Below, piece by piece: positions 33,001 to 37,355 of a stretch of 37,355 nt of DNA. Where the stretch lies: contig JAJYHP010000029.1 of the NCBI GenBank assembly GCA_021784715.1, positions 1 to 37,355 on the forward strand. The letters are read 5' to 3'. Position 1 is the stretch's first letter, and every line of letters begins with the position of its first letter. Below the pieces are notes generated by a model, which worked only from the letters and a program-made list of their open reading frames with translations, was not told the origin of the DNA and made no database searches. Made by a program: the position numbers and the translations under genes. This DNA is from a bacterium (GTDB lineage: Bacteria; Eremiobacterota; Eremiobacteria; Baltobacterales; Baltobacteraceae).

Positions 33001-33616
33001 CGAGTTCGGGGATACGCTTTTCGATCTCGGCGATTAAATCGTTGATGCGGATCGCGTTGTGTTCGGTTTTTTCGAGTTGTCGCAGCGATTCGTTTTTGCG
33101 AGCGAGAAATTTGTTGATCCCCGCCGTCTCTTCGAAGAGTGCGCGGCGTTCGGCGGGTTTGCTGGTGAGGATCGCGTCGATCTGTCCTTGCGAGACGATC
33201 GAATACGAACCCGGGCCGAGCCCCGTGCCCATCAAAAGATCGTGAATATCGCGCAAGCGTACCTGCGAGCGATTGATAAAATATTCGCTTTCGCCGGCGC
33301 GATAGGTGCGGCGCGTGATTTCGACTTCGCGAAAATCCGTCGCCAGGCGGCCGTCGGTGTTGTCAAACGTCAGAGAGACCTCGGCGAGGCCAAGGGGTTT
33401 TCGCTTATCGGTTCCGGCGAAAATAACGCCTTCGAGCTTGTCGGAGCGGAGACTGCGCGTGCTGGTCTCGCCTAATACCCAACGAAATGCGTCGACGATA
33501 TTTGATTTCCCCGAACCATTCGGCCCGACGATACCGGTGATTCCGCCCGCAAAATCGAGCGTTATTGCATCGGCGAATGTTTTAAATCCAAACGCCTTGA
33601 TCTTCCTGAGTTTCAC
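30053..33616 (-). CDS. smc: Chromosome segregation ATPase SMC
   Basis: A 1187-residue SMC protein that forms the condensin core with ScpA/ScpB. Walker A GPNGSGKSN lies at residues 31-39. Two long coiled coils rich in Ala, Arg and Glu flank a hinge at about 510-640, with GHVPGTRAVMEAKQ, GGIEGIVSNLI, RLSNIVTTSSEDAERGIDFL and GEQITGGGAITGG. The C-terminal head holds the signature LSGGERAMVAAALIFAL and Walker B FYLLDEIDAALDDANV. The start overlaps the rnc stop by 4 bases, and purH starts 8 bases before its stop. The fabF-rnc-smc order is widely conserved. The coiled coils generate very long antisense open frames that are not genes. Confidence 0.98.
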   Translation of the reverse strand: MKLRKIKAFGFKTFADAITLDFAGGITGIVGPNGSGKSNIVDAFRWVLGETSTRSLRSDKLEGVIFAGTDKRKPLGLAEVSLTFDNTDGRLATDFREVEITRRTYRAGESEYFINRSQVRLRDIHDLLMGTGLGPGSYSIVSQGQIDAILTSKPAERRALFEETAGINKFLARKNESLRQLEKTEHNAIRINDLIAEIEKRIPELETQVRRAKRYRKVQARVRDLEILSYLRASASRRAERAHLAEDSARIEERRGNAAASAASLGGLFSEVRNRLYQADLALEDLRANAQERRSELARVEADYAAALARREALEAQDTQTSADVERVAHEREELGATIARLEAEIGPLVTELEAARERELAAQASLAQARAQLDAIFTRLREVEADAAREATARAERRAQGESLRGEIARLEGEIAEDATRLGGLEHSVDESTHRYAQHESALAHAEEQQRDARAAVESAQANHAQAQSAAAAATASLREHAGEVKAAESRLHTIEELENSLEGHVPGTRAVMEAKQRGELGGIEGIVSNLITTDEKYARAMDIAFGARLSNIVTTSSEDAERGIDFLNAREAGRATFLPLDTLSARDARTMTSELSSIPGVIDYAHRLVRTDARYEGVVRFLVGNVLVVDTLQTGIHLVRERKMRETIVTLSGEQITGGGAITGGRFQRERSLLSRRVAAQTLRGQLDAMHATLRRLEAEASACAERINSAARRLDESREASNACDVHVTELRGELAALGATLERTNAEVGTVRAHIEERRGTLAVARQRAVALGDETTSQASGDEERERLEAELAQARAGIARSEEQQREATQIAAALRERNAALHAERDAAAARLGMLDQNQERARDARERMLAEIATLADETRRLHAHAEGLRGGVTEIDTRLETARREREQLAARQAQLEGELKQAEFEEREASHEGERVRTRLAEIDAELGMLVAQFAQNPAGDEECADVAARYAEQGDEVVEELPRFRDELARLSANVNLNAEAESEELASRDRELRQQLEDVMKARETLLESIREIEKQTQVRFNETFEKVAEAFTESFDRLFPGGQAKMWQTNPENISETGIEISAQPPGKKAMPLAALSGGERAMVAAALIFALIKVKPSPFYLLDEIDAALDDANVERLSQMVRDLQGDSQMIVVTHNRKTMEIADRLYGVSMAEPGVSSIISAELTPDPELALA

Positions 33617-34329
33617 GAAATTCCTTGCGAGCCCGAAGCGCTTTCCAGCGTGCGAAGCGCGGCTGTCGCAGCCGCTTGCTGGGCCGCTCGTTTCGACGTG
33701 CCGCTCCCACTTCCCAGGGGGCGCCCGTCGATCACAACGGTCGAGGTAAATGCGGGGCGCTGCGGCGTCCCCTCGCCGCGGTCGTCGTACGAGGGCAGCC
33801 CGAGGGCGTGCGCCTGCGTGTATTGTTGTAGGCGGGTCTTTGGGTCGACAAGCGCAAGCGGATCGAGATCGACCCGAGCGACGTGCTGGTCGAGCACGAA
33901 TTTCCGCGCGGCCTCGATGCCGAATTGAAGGAAGAGCGCGGCGACGAATGCCTCGAAGGTATTGGCGAGGATCGATGCGTTCTCGCTCCCGCCGGCGTTG
34001 CGCATGCCGACGCCCAACTCGATGGCGTCGTCGAAGCCGAGCCGCGCCGCGGTGACCGCGAGCGCTTCATCTTTAACGATCTGCGCTTTGCGCAGCGTTA
34101 ATTCGCCTTCGGTTTGCGTTGGAAACATCTCGTAGAGCCAGGTCGCGACGATGAACCCAAGCACCGAGTCACCGAGAAACTCGAGCCGCTCGTTGCTCTC
34201 TCCTCCGCGCTCGCGCGCGAAGGATCCGTGCCGTAAAGCGAGCTCAATCTGCCCGAGTTCCCCGATACTGCGAATTCCCGCCAAGCGCAACCATGCACGC
34301 ACGCGGCGGCGCCGCGCCTCACCGGCCAT
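33613..34329 (-). CDS. rnc: Ribonuclease III
   Basis: A 238-residue double-strand-specific endonuclease for rRNA and mRNA processing. The signature NERLEFLGDSVLG (46-58) has catalytic Glu50 and Asp54. The second metal site Glu126 lies in NTFEAFVAALFLQFG. A dsRNA-binding domain follows from about residue 165 (DPKTRLQQYTQAH...GSGTSKRAAQQAAATAAL). Start at 34329 is 6 bases after the fabF stop, and the end overlaps smc as ATGA. Typical length and order. Confidence 0.96.
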   Translation of the reverse strand: MAGEARRRRVRAWLRLAGIRSIGELGQIELALRHGSFARERGGESNERLEFLGDSVLGFIVATWLYEMFPTQTEGELTLRKAQIVKDEALAVTAARLGFDDAIELGVGMRNAGGSENASILANTFEAFVAALFLQFGIEAARKFVLDQHVARVDLDPLALVDPKTRLQQYTQAHALGLPSYDDRGEGTPQRPAFTSTVVIDGRPLGSGSGTSKRAAQQAAATAALRTLESASGSQGIS

Positions 34330-34335
34330 CGCAAA

Positions 34336-35607
34336 CTACCGAACTTTGCCGAAGACCAACACGCTATTGTGACCGCCGAAGCCGAAGGAGTTCGAAAACG
34401 CGATGTTCACCGTCATTTTTCGCGCGACGTTGGGGACGTAATCGAGCCGACATTCGGGATCGGGATGTTCGTAATTGATCGTCGGAGGCACGAGATCGTT
34501 GGCGACGGCAAGGACCGTCGCAACGCCTTCGATTCCGCCGGCGGCACCAAGGGCGTGGCCGTGCATCGATTTTGTCGAACTCACGGCGATCTTGGCGGCC
34601 CGCTCGCCGAACGTCTCTTCGATCGCTTTCGATTCAGCCGGATCGCCGATCGGCGTTGAGGTTCCGTGCGCATTGATGTAATCGACTTCATCGCGAGCGA
34701 TTCCGGATTGCGCAATTGCACGCTCGAACGCGAGCTTGACGCCTCGGCCATCCGGATCGACTGCGACGAGATTGTACGCGTCAGCGGATTCGCCGTAGCC
34801 GAGTACTTCGCAATAGATCCGCGCATCGCGCGCCCGCGCATGTTCGTATTCCTCGAAGATCAGCACCCCTGAACCTTCGCCTAAAACAAATCCGTCGCGA
34901 TCTCTATCGAACGGCCGGGAGGCCTTCGTCGGTTCATCGTTTCGGGTCGACATCGCTTTCATCGAACAGAATCCGCCGATTGAAAGCGGCGTGACGCAGG
35001 CCTCGCTGCCGCCGGTCACCACGGCGATCGCTTCGCCGTTCGCAACGTTGCGATAGGCAATCGCCATTGCGTCGTTCGCGCTTGCACAGGCGCTGGCGAC
35101 CGAAAAAATCGGTCCACGGAACCCGTGGGCCATCGAAATATGCGCCGGGCCGGCATTCGCCATCAACATCGGAATGAAGAAAGGCGAGCAGCGCGACCAC
35201 GTTCCTGCAGCCGCCGCTTTTTCCGATTCGAGCCAAAAAGTGATGATGCCGCCGATGCCGCTGCCCATGACCGCGCCGATGCGCTCTTTCGTCGCTTCGT
35301 CGTTCGGCAAAGCAGCGTCGGCAATCGCCTCATTTGCAGCGACCATCGCGAACTGCGTGAAGCGATCCATCCGCCGCGCCTCTTTGCGCCCGAGCAATGC
35401 ATCGCTGTCGAAATCGCGCACCTCGGCGGCGATTCGCGTCGTAAAGGCGGTCGCATCGAACGCCGTGATCGGGCCGACGCCCGAATCGCCGGCGGTCACG
35501 CGCCGCCAGAAATCATCCCGGGTATTCCCTAACGGCGTCACGGCCCCGAGTCCAGTGACGACCACACGTTTTTTCTCCAAAGCGGTAGGTAGGTACGGTT
35601 GCCCCAT
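34336..35607 (-). CDS. fabF: 3-oxoacyl-ACP synthase II (KAS II)
   Basis: A 423-residue condensing enzyme of fatty-acid elongation. The catalytic triad is Cys174 (SVASACASAN), His314 (NAHGTSTPIGD) and His349 (KSMHGHALGAAGG). VVVTGLGAVTPLG opens the domain and NSFGFGGHNSVLVF closes it. The Cys context ASACASAN differs slightly from the common TACA form but is seen in FabF relatives. GGAGAGGGG precedes the ATG. No acpP lies upstream: the next gene is divergent, 102 bases away. In many bacteria acpP-fabF-rnc-smc are contiguous, so acpP must be elsewhere. Confidence 0.96.
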   Translation of the reverse strand: MGQPYLPTALEKKRVVVTGLGAVTPLGNTRDDFWRRVTAGDSGVGPITAFDATAFTTRIAAEVRDFDSDALLGRKEARRMDRFTQFAMVAANEAIADAALPNDEATKERIGAVMGSGIGGIITFWLESEKAAAAGTWSRCSPFFIPMLMANAGPAHISMAHGFRGPIFSVASACASANDAMAIAYRNVANGEAIAVVTGGSEACVTPLSIGGFCSMKAMSTRNDEPTKASRPFDRDRDGFVLGEGSGVLIFEEYEHARARDARIYCEVLGYGESADAYNLVAVDPDGRGVKLAFERAIAQSGIARDEVDYINAHGTSTPIGDPAESKAIEETFGERAAKIAVSSTKSMHGHALGAAGGIEGVATVLAVANDLVPPTINYEHPDPECRLDYVPNVARKMTVNIAFSNSFGFGGHNSVLVFGKVR

Positions 35608-35698
35608 CGTCGACCCCTCTCCGCTTCTCCACTTCTTCCCAGCCTGTTCCCCGAGGCCTCATATCGTCTTCGTATGCGGCGCGTAGCATGCGATTCAC

Positions 35699-35704
35699 AG
35701 GAGG
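35699..35704 (+). promoter_or_regulatory. Strong ribosome-binding site of the cupredoxin gene
   Basis: AGGAGG, a perfect anti-16S match, lies 5 bases before ATG 35710. It fixes that start over the longer open frame and predicts high translation of the two-gene operon. The 102-base divergent gap to fabF must hold both promoters; I see no convincing -35/-10 pair. Confidence 0.8.
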
Positions 35705-35709
35705 AACTC

Positions 35710-36096
35710 ATGAAACGCACGCTTACCACCTTTATCGCAACGCTCGCTCTCGTCGCCCTTGGCGCCGGAGCCCGTCCCGCCGGCGCAGCCGGCGTCACCA
35801 ATGACGTCGCAGCCGCTGGTGCTACGAAAATCGTCGCCAGCTCTGACGGCAAATTCACACCTAGCACGATCGTGATGTATGTCGGCAAAACGACCACCCT
35901 GCACCTGACCTCGTCAGGAGGAGTGCACGGACTCGTTTCTAATCGGCTCCACATCCCGCTCACCCGCATTCAACCGGGCAAGACCGTTACCGTCGCCGTG
36001 ACCCCAACGAAGGCCGGCACCTACGTTCTTCCTTGCGCGATTTTCTGCGGTCTTAATCACGCGAATATGAAGCTAACGGTGATAGTAAAACAATGA
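35710..36096 (+). CDS. Exported stand-alone CuA-type cupredoxin
   Basis: A 128-residue protein with a clear signal peptide (MKRTLTTFIATLALVALGAGA, cleavage near AGA at about residue 27). The mature domain is a cupredoxin beta-barrel. Its metal loop CAIFCGLNHANM matches the CuA pattern C-x3-C-x3-H-x2-M (Cys109, Cys113, His117, Met120), and His73 in GGVHGLV is the expected first histidine. All dinuclear CuA side-chain ligands are thus present, as in cytochrome oxidase subunit II. No transmembrane anchor follows, so it is a soluble periplasmic electron carrier. The stop overlaps the next gene as ATGA. A simple blue copper protein would have one Cys only, so CuA is favoured. Confidence 0.85.
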   Translation: MKRTLTTFIATLALVALGAGARPAGAAGVTNDVAAAGATKIVASSDGKFTPSTIVMYVGKTTTLHLTSSGGVHGLVSNRLHIPLTRIQPGKTVTVAVTPTKAGTYVLPCAIFCGLNHANMKLTVIVKQ

Positions 36097-37271
36097 ATTT
36101 AAAAATCGGTCGTAGCGGATTGATCGTCGCACTGGGGATGGCTTTTGCCATCCTCGGTTCGGCGCGCCCCGCGAGCGCCATCCCGCTCTTCGCAAACGCA
36201 CAGGGCGGCGTCAGCTGCCAGATGTGCCACACCTCTGTTCCCAATCTCAACGCCACCGGCCGCTACGTGCTGGCGACGAACTTCGCGCGCGTTCTCGACG
36301 CACACGCACAGATGGAGAACAACAAACACCTTCCCGTCGCGCTTGAGTTTACGCTCAACAAGTCGAGCGTTGCCGATCCGACTTTCGGAAACAAAGTTAT
36401 GGTCGGTGTCATCGACCTGCTCAGCGCAGGTTACCTCGGAAAAGATTTCACCTACTACGCGTCGGTGCCGATCGTCGAAGGCAGTATGCCCGCAGGCTCG
36501 ATCGATCAAGGCTGGATCGCCTATAACGGGCTCAGCCACGGCAACGGCAGCTTCCAAGTCGGCATGTTCCCGACTCCGTTCTTCGCACCGTGGGTCGCGA
36601 TGAATCTCTCGCTCTCGGGATATTCCTTCGCGGCACTCGGCGTCGGCAATAACGGCGTCGGCGTCGGCGACAATCGCTGGGGCGCATCGTACACGCAGAT
36701 CGGCTCGAAGGGGCTGATCGGCAACGTCGCCTACATGACCAACGAAGGCCCGATTGAAACGGCCTACGACAGCGATACGGATAACGCCGCTGCCGGCGCC
36801 GTCGGTCAGTCGGTCGTCGGATCGTTGATGTACATGTGGCCGGAAACCCGTTGGTCGGGCGGCATCGCCTTCGAAGGCGGCACGACGCCGTTACCCTCGG
36901 GTGCGAAAGACAGCTACTCGCGCATCGGCGGACTCGTCTCCTACACCGGCCCGCGCTACATGTTGCTCGGCGTCGATCTGCAGGGCAACGATAACAACCC
37001 GCAAGATATCTCGCCGGCTGTCTCGTCGCAGAGCCATGCGTATTCGCTCGAAGCGATCTACAATGTCGTTCCGAAGATGGCGAACGTCGATCTGCGTTAC
37101 GACACCACCAACGACGGCATGGGTACTGTCGGCAATTACTACATCGGCGACCTCGCCGTCAACATCCAACCGAACGTCGTGTTCACGGTCGAAGATGCCA
37201 TGACGGTCGGCGGAACGCCGGTCTGGAGCTATCAATTGCTCTGGGGCGGTCCGTGGTGGAAGAACCACTAA
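36093..37271 (+). CDS. Exported monoheme c-type cytochrome fused to probable outer-membrane beta-barrel (Cyc2-like)
   Basis: A 392-residue protein with a signal peptide (MNLKIGRSGLIVALGMAFAI, ASA cleavage near residue 29). Soon after comes a covalent heme site, CQMCH (Cys42, Cys45, His46), in GGVSCQMCHTSVPNLNATGRYVL. About 330 residues of alternating hydrophobic and Gly/Asn-rich strands follow, with strand pairs such as GWIAYNGLSHGNGSFQVGMF, and the chain ends in aromatic-rich WSYQLLWGGPWW. This matches a short N-terminal cytochrome fused to a porin-like barrel, the plan of the iron-oxidation protein Cyc2. Similarity in sequence beyond the plan was not tested. ATGA coupling to the CuA protein suggests the two pass electrons between outer membrane and periplasm. 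Confidence 0.68.
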   Translation: MNLKIGRSGLIVALGMAFAILGSARPASAIPLFANAQGGVSCQMCHTSVPNLNATGRYVLATNFARVLDAHAQMENNKHLPVALEFTLNKSSVADPTFGNKVMVGVIDLLSAGYLGKDFTYYASVPIVEGSMPAGSIDQGWIAYNGLSHGNGSFQVGMFPTPFFAPWVAMNLSLSGYSFAALGVGNNGVGVGDNRWGASYTQIGSKGLIGNVAYMTNEGPIETAYDSDTDNAAAGAVGQSVVGSLMYMWPETRWSGGIAFEGGTTPLPSGAKDSYSRIGGLVSYTGPRYMLLGVDLQGNDNNPQDISPAVSSQSHAYSLEAIYNVVPKMANVDLRYDTTNDGMGTVGNYYIGDLAVNIQPNVVFTVEDAMTVGGTPVWSYQLLWGGPWWKNH

Positions 37272-37295
37272 GATCTCCACGGTAAGCGTCGCGAG

Positions 37296-37335
37296 AAAAG
37301 AGCGGGCTCCCGAGATTCGGGGGCCCGCTCTTTTT
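37296..37335 (+). terminator. Rho-independent terminator after the cytochrome-porin gene
   Basis: A near-perfect stem AGAGCGGGC/GCCCGCTCT extended by TCCCGA/TCGGGG around a GAT loop, followed by a T-run (37331-37335). It begins about 25 bases after the stop at 37271. It ends the cupredoxin-cytochrome operon. The last 20 bases of the window hold nothing recognisable. Confidence 0.93.
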
Positions 37336-37355
37336 GTGGTTGCTGCTTCGCGGAG

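Noticed and set aside
30854..33475. Long plus-strand open frames opposite smc (for example 32333-33037 and 31184-31699)
   Set aside because: They are antisense to the coiled coils of a clear SMC protein; the low-complexity Arg/Ala composition and absence of motifs mark them as shadows of GC-rich coding sequence.

Overview
The window comes from a GC-rich, didermic bacterium. LPS-type genes support this: gmhA, a heptose kinase and nucleotidyltransferase, an LpxB-like protein, five glycosyltransferases and a putative outer-membrane beta-barrel. The left-hand gene order (rpiB, glyA, upp, dCMP deaminase, wecA, wecB, atpI) resembles the region upstream of the ATP synthase operon in Firmicutes. This mixture fits a deep terrestrial lineage such as Candidatus Eremiobacterota (WPS-2). 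That placement is inference from gene content and was not tested by phylogeny. Genes are tightly packed, with many ATGA or GTGA stop/start overlaps, and no gap exceeds 300 bases. No tRNA, rRNA, CRISPR array or transposase was found.

Regions. 1-5314 (minus): rpiB-glyA-upp-comEB-wecA-wecB-atpI, covering nucleotide salvage, one-carbon metabolism and initiation of cell-surface polysaccharide, leading into an atp operon that lies outside the window. 5355-7012: a degenerate TIM-barrel gene, a candidate structured RNA on the minus strand, a small HExxH protein resembling peptidase family M91, and a palindromic repeat that ends in 31-bp tandem units. 7026-8519 (minus): a class I photolyase whose start codon overlaps that of the divergent gene. 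8518-13562 (plus): an overlapping operon of a dipeptide or N-acetyl-D-Glu epimerase (DgcA/YkfB-like), a DUF1611/DgcN-like protein, a peptide-binding lipoprotein, a C39-like cysteine peptidase and trmL. This looks like a scavenging route for D-Glu or cell-wall peptides. 13568-15884: an MFS exporter, a PaiB-like protein and a small lipoprotein.

15489-27752 (minus): a long colinear run, in transcription order hisS, accB, gmhA, hldE1-like kinase, hldE2-like nucleotidyltransferase, LpxB-like, GT2, GT9, GT2, GT9, GT2, aspS and two small exported proteins. It builds heptose-containing surface glycans and is interleaved with two aminoacyl-tRNA synthetases. 27811-28212: a glyoxalase I-like protein, followed by a second palindromic repeat. 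28486-35607 (minus): fabF-rnc-smc-purH.

35710-37335 (plus): a two-gene operon closed by a strong terminator. It encodes an exported stand-alone CuA-type cupredoxin and an exported protein with one CxxCH heme site followed by a probable beta-barrel, reminiscent of Cyc2-type cytochrome-porins. This pair, which may carry electrons across the outer membrane, and the DgcA/DgcN/C39 operon are the most interesting systems here.
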